DNA of 64,000 nucleotides, taken from the NCBI GenBank assembly GCA_963971225.1, contig OZ020269.1:105347486-105411485 (forward strand). The letters are read 5' to 3'. Below, in pieces: positions 53,101 to 64,000 of this stretch. Below the pieces are notes generated by a model. It did no database searches, was not told the DNA's origin, and was given only the letters and a program-made list of their open reading frames with translations. Each line of letters opens with the position of its first letter. Position 1 is the stretch's first letter. The position numbers were made by a program, and so were the translations under genes. This stretch comes from Melieria omissa. Taxonomy: Eukaryota; Arthropoda; Insecta; Diptera; Ulidiidae.

Positions 53101-54687
53101 CACCGTCGACATTGCACTCCCCTCACACACTCACACACCACGACACGTACAAGACATGTTTTATATTTCCCGCTACCCCATTAGCATTTCGGAATATTCC
53201 ACTTTTGAATGACAATCGGAAAATATTTTTGACATTTGCATTTATGCTACATGAATATGTCAACGGTGCTTCTTCTACTTGAGTTCGTTTGCTGGCTGAT
53301 GGCTGCTCTGTACTTGGTTGTAGTTTATGGAAATGTTGTATGTGTCTGTGTGTGTGAAAGTTGGCTTGTGGCTCACCCGCAATGCTGTCTTGTGTTGTTT
53401 TGTTTTTGTATTTTAGCTATGCAACAAATGCTTGACATCATTTCATAAATAAATTATTTTCATTTTCCTTCCCTCGCTACCCAACAAATGTGTATGTGTG
53501 TGTTTGTGTATTTATTTAATATGCATTTGCTTGAGAAATGCGCATTCTTTTGCTTAGCAGTGCGCACATTGTATCATATAAATATTTATTTATTTTCATA
53601 TAATAAACACAAACAACAATTTGCACACATTTGGACATATTTCTGCTGTAAAACGTGCACAATTCATTTTTGTATAGAATTCGAATTCTTTACATTTTGC
53701 ATTGAGGTCGCTGCGCTGGTTTTTCAGTCTGTTGCTGCTGTGTCTCAAATTAATTAAAGAATACTTTTCCCATCCTCTTCGTATTTGTGCTTAAATTAAA
53801 TCTTAAACCTGAAACTTCTTTTATGGTAATTTCTGTTCATTTGCATTGATTACAGATTACAAATTTTAATCAATTTAAATTGCATGCAGTTTTTGCAAGC
53901 ACGCTTTTGGGTGCTTATGCATGCGTTTGGTGTTTAAATTTGAGCATTTTTGGTGAAATTTTAGAGCAAATCTTTTGAATATTTTGCATTTGTAATATTT
54001 GTCTATTTGTAAATTTCAATCAAACATCAAATGTAGGCAAAAAATTAATTACTGATTCAAAATGTACAAAATGCAAAATGCAGCAAAACTATAGTCGAGT
54101 ACAATAAATGTTTGTGTGAAAATGTTGTTGGCAAAGTAATGAAATATTTTTAGGTCTTAAATTTATATCTCACATTTATATCTCATGTATATATTTTCAT
54201 GTGTTTTCTTCATTCAGCCAACAGCAACTTACATAAGTAAGTTGAATACATATCTGCAGATGAGCAATAAACCGCTGAAAGTATAACACAGATGTATGCT
54301 AAACTTTTTATAGAGATAATTGTTACAAAGAATGATTTATTGAGATTTATTTCGATTCCCAAATAGAAAAGAATTGATCATTGAAAGCGGCAGAAAAGAG
54401 AGGAAAAAATTCAATTCGTATAATAATTTTTACTATTATGCAAAAGATCAATTAACAAGCTAAATAAATTTTACAGTGTAATTTTTCCTATCACACAAAA
54501 GAACAATTTGAAAAAAAGGCATTTTTATAAACATACAAACCAATTTAAAACAAAAATAATCAAAGGCCATAACCGGATAAGAAAAGGGCAAAGTGCCCCG
54601 GCCAATTTTGATTGCTATATTTTTTTAATTTTAATTAAAATTTGTATTAATATGGGTAGTCATTTCCCAGAGTTTTAGTCCATAATA
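50160..54687. other. Long unique intron stretch
   Basis: The unassigned block 50440-50890 includes a ttaacctaacctttgcagg word of the kind seen at fly LINE tails. From 51240 to 53760 the DNA is GC-richer, with CA runs (51310-51335), CAA/TTG runs (52512-52531, 52676-52693, 52953-52977) and the CGCCTAAAAG word cluster. No exon of the spondin gene or another known gene was found. Confidence 0.45.
51982..52607. promoter_or_regulatory. Cluster of GCGCCTAAAAG words, possible enhancer
   Basis: gcgcctaaaag at 51982-51992 and 52597-52607, acgcctaaaag at 52193-52203, and the reverse form cttttaggcgg at 52356-52366. A near-variant, gcgcccaaaag, is at 51553-51563. Another exact copy is far away at 28543-28553. 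A 10-base word is expected about 0.1 times by chance in both strands of 64 kb at equal base use. The function is unknown. Confidence 0.35.
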
Positions 54688-55678
54688 TTGGGTTTAGGGA
54701 AAAAGTATTGAGCTTTTTTTTATTAAAAATTCACATAATTTTTTTTAATAAAAAAAACATTTTATTACTCCAGATATTGTTCATTCTTTTCGACAACCTT
54801 CTGCCATCTTTCGGCCAGAACCATTATTCCCTTGTTGTAAAATTCCTGGAGTTTATCTTTGAAAAACTGGTCCAAGTGCCTTCCGCAGTCCTCTTTTGAG
54901 ACCAATTTTTTTTCAGCAAGAGCGTGTTGAAGATATCTGAACTAAAGGTAATCTAAAGGTGCAATGTCAGGACTATACGGTGGATGCATTAAAACTTCCC
55001 AGTCAAAGTCCTTTAGTTTGTGGCGGGTCAACAAAGATGTGTGGTGGTCTAGCGTTGTCGTGGTGAAACAGAACACCTTTCCTGTTGATCAACTTCGGCC
55101 TCTTTTTTTCAATTTCTTGCTTCAACCGCATTAATTGCTGGCAGTAGAGGTTGGAATCAATAGTTTGGCCAGACGGTAAAAGCTCGTAATGGATTGTAGT
55201 CCCACCAAGCGCAGAGCATCACCTTTCTTGTCGCCAATCCTGGTTTTGACACCGTTTTTGGAGCTTCATCCTTTTTGCACCAAGACCATTTTCGAACAAC
55301 ATTATCGTATGTGATCCACTTTTCATCACCTGTTGCCCATTGTTTCAAAAATGGCTCGATTTCGTTCCGTTTCAAGAGTGAATCGCAAATGGAAGCTCAG
55401 TCCATTACATTTTTTTCATAATTCATGAGGCACCCAAACATCGAGTTTCTTTTTGAAACCAACCGAAACCGTTCTTCCCTTTGTCGTAGTAAAATTGCAA
55501 AATTTAACGTATTTTGCCCGAAATTTCACTCATCTTCGCTTTAGAATAACTTTTAACTCGACGCGCATATCTCAATAAAATTTCGCAATTATTCGGTTGA
55601 TTTGTTTCTTGTTGCTAAGTTATTACAATTTAAAGTCAAGTAAACGGAAAACCGCTCAACACTTTTTTCCCAACCCAA
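54688..55678 (-). mobile_element. mariner, mellifera-like, 991 bp, inactivated
   Basis: TA flanks (54686-54687 and 55679-55680). The left end is ttgggtttagggaaaaagta and the right end, reverse-complemented, is ttgggttgggaaaaaagtgt, a match with small gaps. On the minus strand the transposase keeps ATGDEKWITYDNVVRKWSW (first Asp) near 55310-55340, then in other frames FHHDNARP near 55050 and PPYSPDIAP near 54990, and a C terminus near 54775 ending ERWQKVVEKNEQYLE. The N-terminal third is largely deleted, and frameshifts break the rest. Confidence 0.88.
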
Positions 55679-56399
55679 TAGTTAATCCCCGATCTGCCTG
55701 CATAAATATAGTAAATAAAAACAAAAGGTAATAAGTTAATAAGTTTCTAATCAGTCATTGGGCTTAGAGAGATTGAGATATATTATAGATATCACTCAAA
55801 CGCATTACCAGGAAAATCGCTGGAACTTAAAAGAAAATATGACCTCAAACTTTTTTTTTAGTTTTATTGCTTTTTTTATTTATAAAACAATGTTTTTCAT
55901 CAAGTTAGAAATTTGGCACAATCATCAAATTTTTTCATATATTTCTCAAATAATTTTTAACAACATATATTTTTCTGAAATTGGTTTCCACTATCGGTGA
56001 AGCTCAAAAGTAAATACACGTATAACCTCAAGAACTTTTTTAATTTATTTTTATTTATTTTTTTATTAAAAAAAAAATGGTTTTCATCAATTTAGTATTA
56101 TTAAATTATTATTTATTATTTTATTACAATTATTATTATTTCGGTACAATCACCAAAGTTTCTTTATATTATAGAAAAAATTTATATATTGTTATACTTT
56201 GCTCTTGTCCTTCTTTGTCCTCATTCCTATGGCCCATACTATGGTATGGGAAAACTTTTCTTTTCATACAAAAGCACCATTCTTTGCATTTATGTATTTG
56301 TTAATGATCCAATGATCAAATGTTGGCCGTAATTGAAGCAAACATGATTTATGCTCAAGCTTCAATTTTTAATAACGCATTCAACATAGTCAAAAAGTT
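55679..56399. other. T-rich intronic spacer
   Basis: No feature was recognised. Confidence 0.5.
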
Positions 56400-56780
56400 C
56401 TCACCATACCGAAGTGTCTGTCCTGGAAGCAAAACTCTCCATTGACTGACGTAATCATTACAAAGTATTTGCCTTGTTGTGACGTTGTATTCTCTAGCGA
56501 ATTGAATAACGAGACACCAAACAAAGATTCTTACTTAAAATACGAAAAGTTGTTGCATGCAATAATCCAAATTGAGGACAACGCCGAATTGATGTAAAAC
56601 GGTCATCGTCACTGCAGTGTTTTCTTCACTACGTGTTGGATGCAATTTATTATTATGTCTCATATTGTCTAATAATGACAATTGGGTATCAAATTTGTAG
56701 GCCATAAAATGCTCTAAGCGCACAAACTGCATTTTCGTAGCTGATTTTCATATTTGATGCAGTTAAGTTAAATTTGCTCT
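56400..56780 (-). pseudogene. Possible N-terminal relic of a rosa-like transposase
   Basis: On the minus strand, shifted frames give PTRSEENTAV, then SIRRCPQFGLLHATTFRILS. This recalls the SxENIAAVAxSVxED-LSIRRRSQxLG-TTxxRIL segment of the helix-turn-helix region in DD41D-type elements, seen intact at about 57850-57980. It is weak and heavily decayed. Confidence 0.4.
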
Positions 56781-57053
56781 CAAATTCGTTGGCCATTGAA
56801 AAAAAAAACGAAAAATAACTTTAAGAAATAATTACATAGTAATTAACTGTATTAGTCTCATTAACTATACATAATTAGTAAGGGATAATGTATTTCTGTC
56901 TAGTTTATTTAATGAATAAATAAATAAACAAAATAAAAAAAATAAAAAATATATTAAAAAATATAAAAATATAAAATCATAAAAAACCAAAATAAAAAAA
57001 TTAATAAATAATAAATTTCAAACATTCGCGCGCAAAAATCAAAACTATAAATA

Positions 57054-58266
57054 CAGGGTTTTCCAACAAGAGATGTTATTTTGGTATTCAAAGAAAAATG
57101 CAATTTTTTGAGATAAATGGTCAGATGTTTATTTCATAATTAAGAAATGAAATTTTCCATAGCCAAATCGCAAAGTGGCTGCCCTATGTCCTCGATAGCC
57201 TCACGAATTCTATCTTTGAGGTCTTGAATCGACGCTGGGCTGTTGGCGTACACCTTATCTTTCACGTGGCCTCAAAGGAAGAAGTCGCAAGGTGTTAAAT
57301 CACAAGATCTCGGTGGCCAATTGTGATCACCTCTTCCAGAGATAACACGGTCCGGAAACTTTTCCCGTAAAAGAGCAATGGTTTCGTTGCTTGTGTGGCA
57401 CGTAGCGCCGTCTTGTTGAAAGTAAACGTTGTCCAGCTCAATACCATCCAACTCCGACCATAAACAATTATTAATCATCTCTCGATAGCGCAATCCATTC
57501 ACCGTAACTGTTGATCCAACCTCATTTTCGAAAAAGTAAGGTCCAACGACCCCGCCGGACCATAAACCGCACCAAAAAGTCACACGTTGAGGATGGAGAG
57601 GCTTCTCAACAATAACTCTTGGGTTTTCCGAGCCCCAGATGCGACAATTTTGCGCCTTCGAGGTGGAAATGGGCCTCATCAGTCAAGATGATTTTTCGAT
57701 GGAATTGCGGATCATTTTCATGCATTTCAAGGACCCAATCAGCAAAGACACGACGTTGTTGATGATCGATCGGCTTGAGTTCTTGTGTTAACTGAACTTT
57801 ATAAGCCTTAAGACCCAAGTCTTTATGCAAAATATGGTGTAATGACGTTTTTGGTTTGCCCAATTCCAAAGAACGACGAGAAATCGACAAACCTGAGTTT
57901 TCTTCAACACTTTGGGCTACAGCAGCAATATTCTCAGTTTTTCTTGAGCGAGGTGCGCGGGTTTTATTCTTCACATCACTAACTCGTCCCAACAGCTCGA
58001 ATTTTTCCACCAATTTCTGTATTGCGGTCCAACAAGGTGCTTCACGACGACCCCAAAATGCTTTAGTTTTGCGAACTGTGACTGCAAGATTTTCACCATT
58101 TTTGTAGTGAATTTTAATAATTTCAATGCGTTGTTGAAGCGTGTATCGTTCCATTTTTAGTAATGGCGTAGTTTCTACTTGTCAAATGTCAAAGAATAAA
58201 AGCTTCAAAAGTAACAGCTATCGAAATACCGGGTGATTCAAAATAACACCTCTTGTTGGAAACCCC
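57054..58266 (-). mobile_element. Rosa-like (DD41D) mariner relative, near complete
   Basis: 1213 bp with TA at both ends (57052-57053 and 58267-58268). Terminal repeats are cagggttttccaacaagaga on the left and, reverse-complemented, ggggtttccaacaagaggtg on the right. The transposase occupies most of the interior on the minus strand. DD41D elements of this type were first named rosa in tephritid flies; the match of spacing is direct, the name is from knowledge of the group. Confidence 0.9.
57140..58154 (-). pseudogene. DD41D transposase, one frameshift and one stop
   Basis: Starts at ATG 58154 (MERYTLQQRIEIIKIHYKNG), with a paired helix-turn-helix region (VSDVKNKTRAPRSRKTENIA, then SISRRSLELG). 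The first catalytic Asp is in ILTDEAHFHLEG near 57680, the second in YFQQDGATCHTS near 57415, and the third in CDLTPCDFFL near 57290. Counting between the second and third gives 41 residues. A small deletion near 57656 (about 11 bases compared with relatives) shifts the frame after HFHLEG. At about 57271 a TGG Trp codon has become TGA (CDFFL-stop-GHVKDK). The frame then stays open to TAA 57140. Only two lesions, so it is a fairly young copy. Confidence 0.9.
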
Positions 58267-61124
58267 TATATATAGATGCTGTGTCGGTCCAAGTTACATT
58301 TCCATGATAAAATGCTAAACAATGCTGAATCAGCTGCATGGGACTAACTTGTTCTCTGTTTTAAAATTCCTAGTAAAAAAATCGCCTCTAAATAAATCAC
58401 CTATACATTGGAACACGAAATCTCCTAAAAGTATGCTTCAATACTTTGATACCCTTAACAATAATGAAAACTGCACAAAAAGCTATTTCGAAAACACTAA
58501 ATCAGCATCTTTAAGGCAGCAAAACGTTGCCAGTGTTGTGATGAAGTGACTCTCACAGGCCATGAAAAGACTCGCTCGCGCCCAAAAGTACGATACGCTT
58601 TGGTAATAATTCAAGCACGCAAGCGGCAAAGCTACACTGACAGCTTTAAGCCCATTAATTACGTACAGTTCAGCGAAAATCCATGGCCAAAATAAAAACG
58701 CAAGTACGCTTTCGAGCTAATTAACACCAACCGTTAATATGAGCAGCCATCACCGCCACCAACACCAACACAATGCCGGACTGTGTCGTGCGCCAGTGAC
58801 GACCGCATAAACAACCCTGTCAGATATTAACATGTGTGAATTTATTATTACTCATTATGGCGCCCTCTGCGCGCTCCACCTGCACACACAGCGCTTCTCA
58901 TAATCTGCCACATTAGTCAGGCACAGCGTGGCTGCGTGCAGGCAATTTTCTCGCGCCGCACAGTGCTCCCACACGCGCAGACAATTGGAATGAGCGGCCA
59001 ACCCCTAAGCATGTCGAATGCTCGAATTTCGTTTCGGTGGGCGGAAAGCTGTCGCTATTGATGCCATCAGCGGCAGCAACAATGAGAAAACGAAGCAACA
59101 ACAACCCGCATTGCCTTCATTGCCTCGACGCTCGTCGTCAGCCAAAAAGGATTATTGTCAAATTTGACCAGCTACAACAACAAAAACCAGCAGCAGGAGA
59201 TATGGCAAGACGAGAATATATTGTGTGCACAGCAAGCATTCACACAATAACAACAACAACAATGACAAACAACAACATTGAATGACACTCATCAATCTAT
59301 GAGGATTGCGAGTGCTTCACTCGTTGTTTGTATTAGTTGGTGGGACGTGCGACAGACGGTGCGTGGTACGCCGCATATGTTCAGTGTTTGCTGCGTGTTG
59401 TTGTTGTTGTTGTTGTTGTCGCTCTTGTTCTATTGTGTTTTTATTGGCAAAAGTTGCGTGTTGTGTGTTTTTCTTGCAAACGTCAGCAGCGTCAGACCAA
59501 TGCGGAAAATCGTCATTGGCAGCAAGCAGAAATGTCAATTATGTAGGTTTATGCGTGCATACCGACGTACGTGCGACGTCTGACGCAATTATTGTCAGCT
59601 GGTATTATTTCTAACATTTGTGCCAACTATGAGAATCTGTGTGTCCAGTTAACTGTGCATCTACTTGTCTGGTTGGTCTGAGTATGCCGCCTGCAATTGT
59701 GCCATATGTGCCACAAATGAAAACTCAAAAAAACCACACAAACTGTAACCGAACAATAAAAGCAAATGTAACACAGCCCAACTGTGCTTGTGAAGCCTAT
59801 AACGATGAAAGTGCAACTTGTTCCAAAAAATGTTCAGTTGCCAACTGTGCTGTGCAACTATTCAATGTCATTTTTCGCACAGCAATTTCTGTAGCCGGTT
59901 TTCTCTCTCTCTCTTTGTTCTCTCATCTGTTTCACTCATTTATGCGCCTCTCATTATTTACTGTGTTCCATTGTTGTTGCAAATAAGCACATTGTATCAA
60001 GTTTCGAGGTCAAGTGCCACTACAGCATCATTAAGACGCACTCGAGCGCGCACATACTTCAAAATGATTTGTTTCAATCGAAAGGAAGCACACACTTGGT
60101 TGCCCCGGGGGGTCGGTCTGACAGCGGCAAAGGTGCAAAGACACTTCAGTCAAGTGCGACCGAGCACAAATCAAAAACCAAAACGAACAAAAAGCCTCCA
60201 GAAGAAACAATAAAAAGCAGCACACATATGAAAACTTTACCACAAAGAAAAAAAAACAACAACAACAGCAAATATAAAGGAACATTTTTCTATGAGACAA
60301 AAAAGATGAGCTGCCATACGAAATTCAAGTATAAGCAAATGTCACACGCACAAACCAATAATAATAACAATGCATAGAATATGACAAGTTGCCTATAGAA
60401 GCAAAAGCAACAACAGGGACAGTAAATAATACCAAAAAAAAAAACAACAATAAGTACTAATACCATACAATGTGTCAATTTGTCTTTTGTTGTGAGTTAT
60501 GTGTGCAGCTGCTGTTAGAATAACAACAACAAGAATAACAATATACAAAAACACCAATGTAGTTAAAGTTCTGTAGAAGCCCAGACACCCAAAGTTAAAG
60601 TGCTAAGGCAAATGATTTCTGTTTGTGTGTGTGGGTGTGTGTAGGGGTGAGAGTGTGTGTGCTAATTGTAGGCTATCTACACATACATAAACCATCTACA
60701 AGTTGTTGTTTATGTGTGTGTTTATTGATTTAATTCTGGTTCATTAATAACCTAACCTCAAAATGACCAAAAATTCAATATAATTTATTTCATTGTATGT
60801 GGGAACTATTTGCATAAAAGACACACAACTGGAGTGACGAGTAGTTTTAAATAATTTGAATCCATGAAGTAAAGAGATGCGGTATAAACTTCTATAGTTT
60901 GTATCGGAATAAAAGTGACTTGGATGAAGTAACCACAGATGTCTGGAGTAATGAGTAATTCCGAAAGAATCACGCCACTTAAAGGTAGAGAATATAAAAC
61001 AGTTATTTAAGACAGACAGCCGTTCTTCACTTCGCTATTCTAATGAGACATGAACAGCTTACAAAATCCACAACACCATAACTGCAAACAATTGAGATAG
61101 AATACCTAACAAGTGAAAAGGTAG
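58267..61124. other. Long unique intron stretch
   Basis: GC-richer unique DNA (58550-60050) with CAA/TTG runs (59220-59260 and 59397-59419) and a GT run near 60620-60660. Open frames carry no recognisable domain. Nothing fits a spondin exon. Confidence 0.45.
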
Positions 61125-61215
61125 GTTAGGTTAGGTTGCGGTGGCTGCCTCTATCAGAGACACACTCGGAAGCCCGAAAGGCCCATTGTGATAACATATA
61201 TTTCACCCGTTTTTG
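61125..61215 (-). repeat. Possible LINE 3' tail (AACCT repeats)
   Basis: aggttaggttaggttgcggt followed by ggctgcctctatcagagaca and aggcccattgtgata. On the minus strand this ends in AACCTAACCTAACC, a tail often seen at 3' ends of LINEs in flies. No coding sequence is attached. The assignment is tentative. Confidence 0.35.
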
Positions 61216-62005
61216 AACTGTGTATGCAACACTGTTTTGGTAACATAGGTATGTCATAAGTGAAAAGGTATGTCAGAGGTTCATTAAAAACACACCAAAC
61301 CATATAAAACTTGATGAAAGCAGACACCAAACCATATAAAATTTAAAGAAAGCAGACGTCTTTGTTATGGTCACATTTCCGGAAAGAAACTAAACATGCG
61401 TAGACGTACACATTACACAAAAACCACAATACAAAAACTGCAAAAGCCAATATACAAATGTCGCAATGGGCTTCTGGTATCACCGCAAATGTTAAAATAC
61501 ATAACAAGTATCAGAGTGTCATGGGAAAAAGCAACAATGATGTAAAACTCAAAGACAATAGACAACGTTAATATGGGCACATTTCTCGTAGAGAGACCAA
61601 ACCTTCTGTGAAAGGGGCAGTGAAAGTTGAAGCACCAATGTAGACAAGAGTCTTCGACAAGAGTATCTTGAAGAGTATCTTGAATAAATGAAAAGATTAT
61701 CTTGAATAAGTGTTGTAAGGCATAATATATCAGAGGACCATATTGATGAAAGTACAACACTGCACAGAGGACCCTGCGTGAAAAAAGAACGCATTGCAGG
61801 CAACGTAATAAAGGAAGAAGAAAACAAAGAAAAGAAGAAGAAGAGCAGGGAATGAAAAGAAGTGAAACAAGATGTTGCAATAAATTCCAATCTGACTCCG
61901 TGACATCTAAATAGCGAGTGCTGAGCAACCATCCTTTTCACAAAATGGTACTTTCGAACTCGAAAAATCAAGCATGGATATGTGTTGGATGAAGTTGTTC
62001 ATATA
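61216..62005. other. A/G-rich spacer
   Basis: 61600-61860 is purine-rich on the plus strand. cagacaccaaaccatataaa occurs in two close copies near 61290-61340. No genes were recognised. Confidence 0.5.
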
Positions 62006-62167
62006 GTCGAACTTCCATAACTCGAATCACGATTATCCAAAGAAAAATTTTGACTCATGGAGACTTCGACTTATAGATTGTATGGTGTATGGAATTTGTT
62101 CTCTAAACGCTATTGCCACTCGATTTAGTTCGAGTTGTAGAAATTTCGAGTTATAGAAGTTCGACTC
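62006..62167. mobile_element. 162-bp MITE, pogo/Tc1-like ends
   Basis: Flanked by TA (62004-62005 and 62168-62169). The left end is gtcgaacttccataactcga and the right end, reverse-complemented, is gagtcgaacttctataactc. A second inner copy of cgagttgtagaaa lies beside the right arm. TA duplication and termini of this kind occur in pogo/Tigger-type MITEs. There is no coding capacity. Confidence 0.65.
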
Positions 62168-64000
62168 TATATCTTTAATATGTTTGATAACTTCTGGCCC
62201 GACAGTAGTTTCCCTGGTTTCCCTAGGTTCCTTCGAGAAAAGGTCTTCAAGCCCATCTGGAGATGGAGATCTGGAGATATGAACACAGTAGCCAAAAGCA
62301 TGATGGAAGTCTGACACTGGACAATCGTGCCGGCACTGGCATTGATTCTTCGACTCATATCCATGCCCCTTAACTCTATTCTTATCCATCAAAGAAACTA
62401 TTGACAAATGGATAATTTTAACCCACGAACATTTTGCTTCTCGTCATCTCAGACCAATGCTCGCAGTATTTTCTATCTCTTGCAAGAGGAACTTCCAACG
62501 CCAGTTGGGAGAATGTGGGGTTGGCGGACCACTTTCAATATGTCTGCTCCGTGCAAGACTGAATCAGGTTCAATACAGGGACCGTAAATAATTATAATCG
62601 CAATATTTTTAATCAAAAAATCAAATCATGTACTGGAATAAAGTGATTTTTTTGAAATAAATTGATTAATTAATAATTAATTAATTAATTTTCCGCTTAC
62701 CGGATACAAATTATTTTTAAAAAATGTTATTATTTTTTTGGTCACAAACTTTGACTAATGTGCTTTTTGGCACCAACGAATCTACTCAGATTTATACGTA
62801 GGCCAAATGAATTTAACAAAAATGACCAGACAACCTCATAATGCACTAGAATGAACGTATCTCTATGTGAGTGTTGTAATTGTCGACAATTAAATTAAAA
62901 AAACAAATTTTTTTTTTAATTTAATTTTTGTAAATTTTCAATAACAGTGGACTCAGTAATAAAAACAAAAATATCAAATTATCATATCTTTAGCAAAGCA
63001 ATGGCAGCATTCTTAGTAAGTCACATTGGAATATGCAGCTTGATGTTTGCTTTCTTCCCTTGCGATTACAACAAATAATTTTAATATGCACATAATACCC
63101 AAAATATAAGCAAGTTTGGCCCTCAATCCCTCCAGCTTCAGTTGTTCTATTGTTATGCAATACACAAATTTCCACTTGGCTGCACTTCAAATTTGCACCA
63201 CACAAATAAAACACAAGGAAATTTTGGACACACGCCCACTCCACGCTACAATGACAAGCAATCCAACAACAACTATATATCTAACGAAAATCAGAAAACA
63301 GCATCAACAAAAACTTAACGGCGAAAACAAATTTACCAGCGTTGCCATAAAATTTAAACTTAACCCATTTACCGCTAATGCGCCCACCCGCAACGCCAAT
63401 ATGGGCAAAACTATTCCATACTCGAACACACCCACTCACACACACACAAGCATAGAGATGGCAGCAGTACGATGCACAGCTTGATGCTAACATCAAATAT
63501 TTAAGTGCAACAAAAGTTGCCAATGCAGCAGCGAATAGTTGGCAACAAGCGAGGCGACTGGCTGCGACCGGCAGTGCATTAACCTCGAAAATGCGGCAGA
63601 AAAACTGTTCGGAGGAGGGAATGCTCACCCACGCCAACGCCCACACATGCATATGTATGTGTTTGTTGTAGATATGTGTGCAGCGGCTATAAACAAAAGG
63701 CACAAGTTCAACCGTTTACCGCATGCATTGTGTGCATTTTCAATAGTGCCAGCGGCAGGGTTGCATTGTAGCGCAAATAAATGCAGATAAAGAGAACGAA
63801 ACCAACAAAGCGAATGCAATTGTTGTAGTCAAATTAAAAGTACTTTGAACTTGCTAATTTACACAACAACTGCGCATTTGTGGCGCTTAATAAGAATTTA
63901 ATTGTGTGCAACATGGCGCAAGCGAACGAAAGGAGATGATGACAGCGAAATGCTGCAAAAGTTGAAAATTACACACTTTCTGAACAGTGGCATTATTTTG
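62168..64000. other. Intronic spacer
   Basis: A minus-strand open stretch at 62168-62385 shows no known domain. 62600-62950 is AT-rich, with ttaattaataattaattaat near 62663-62690. 63130-63760 is GC-richer with a CA run (63431-63448). No exon was supported. Confidence 0.45.

Noticed and set aside
58913..60377. Several 60-130-codon frames in the GC-richer intron
   Set aside because: They overlap on both strands with biased His/Thr/Asn composition from CA and CAA repeats; no domain.
61125..61145. ttaggttaggttaggtt as telomere-like TTAGG repeats
   Set aside because: The unit is TTAGGT/AACCT with only three copies and is followed by unique sequence. Flies lack TTAGG telomeres, and such tails are common at LINE 3' ends.
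62033..62407. Minus-strand ORF of 124 residues as a gene
   Set aside because: Its C-terminal third overlaps the MITE at 62006-62167 and the rest has no recognisable motif or gene signals.

Overview
The window looks like intronic DNA of a higher dipteran fly, probably a tephritid. The evidence is split exons with GT-AG introns, AT-rich non-coding DNA with CA, TTG and TTTTA microsatellites, and insect transposon families including a mariner relative whose catalytic spacing (DD41D) matches the rosa group first described from tephritid flies. The species assignment is inference.

The backbone is one large gene on the minus strand. Four exons (29631-30004, 26456-26677, 14624-14721, 12508-12630) splice in perfect phase and encode most of a Spondin_N domain plus a charged linker. 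The gene is a secreted spondin family protein (M-spondin/mindin/F-spondin-like). Its upstream and downstream exons were not found, so the flanking introns run past both ends: more than 33 kb on the 5' side and more than 12 kb on the 3' side. Nearly everything else lies in those introns.

1-12.5 kb: a defective Tc1-like transposon with 200-bp terminal repeats, two tRNA-derived SINE copies, a small nested minus-strand gene for a Gly/Pro-rich protein ending in a CaaX box (5170-5481), and three unrelated tandem arrays (33 bp, 156 bp and about 115-145 bp). 12.5-30 kb: the exons, a 210-bp TTTTA array, LINE and mariner relics, three more SINE copies (one with a clear 13-bp target duplication inside a rosa-like relic), a 1.5-kb purine-only tract, two TTAA-flanked MITEs and an unrecognised 125-codon ORF.

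30-41 kb: a nested insertion complex whose empty site is preserved beside it, a 5'-truncated LINE with an open reverse-transcriptase frame, an internally deleted Mos1-like mariner inside a 225-bp repeat array, a 954-bp TIR element, and a BEL/Pao retroelement fragment with a separate zinc-knuckle ORF downstream of integrase. 41-64 kb: mostly unannotatable intron, with two palindromic hairpins that share a core, a 40-bp-arm foldback, several mariner/Tc1 and LINE relics, a 991-bp mariner, a near-complete rosa-like element and a pogo-like MITE.

Functionally, the only host genes I can support are the spondin gene and, less surely, the nested CaaX gene and one unassigned ORF. No tRNA or rRNA gene and no CRISPR array was seen.
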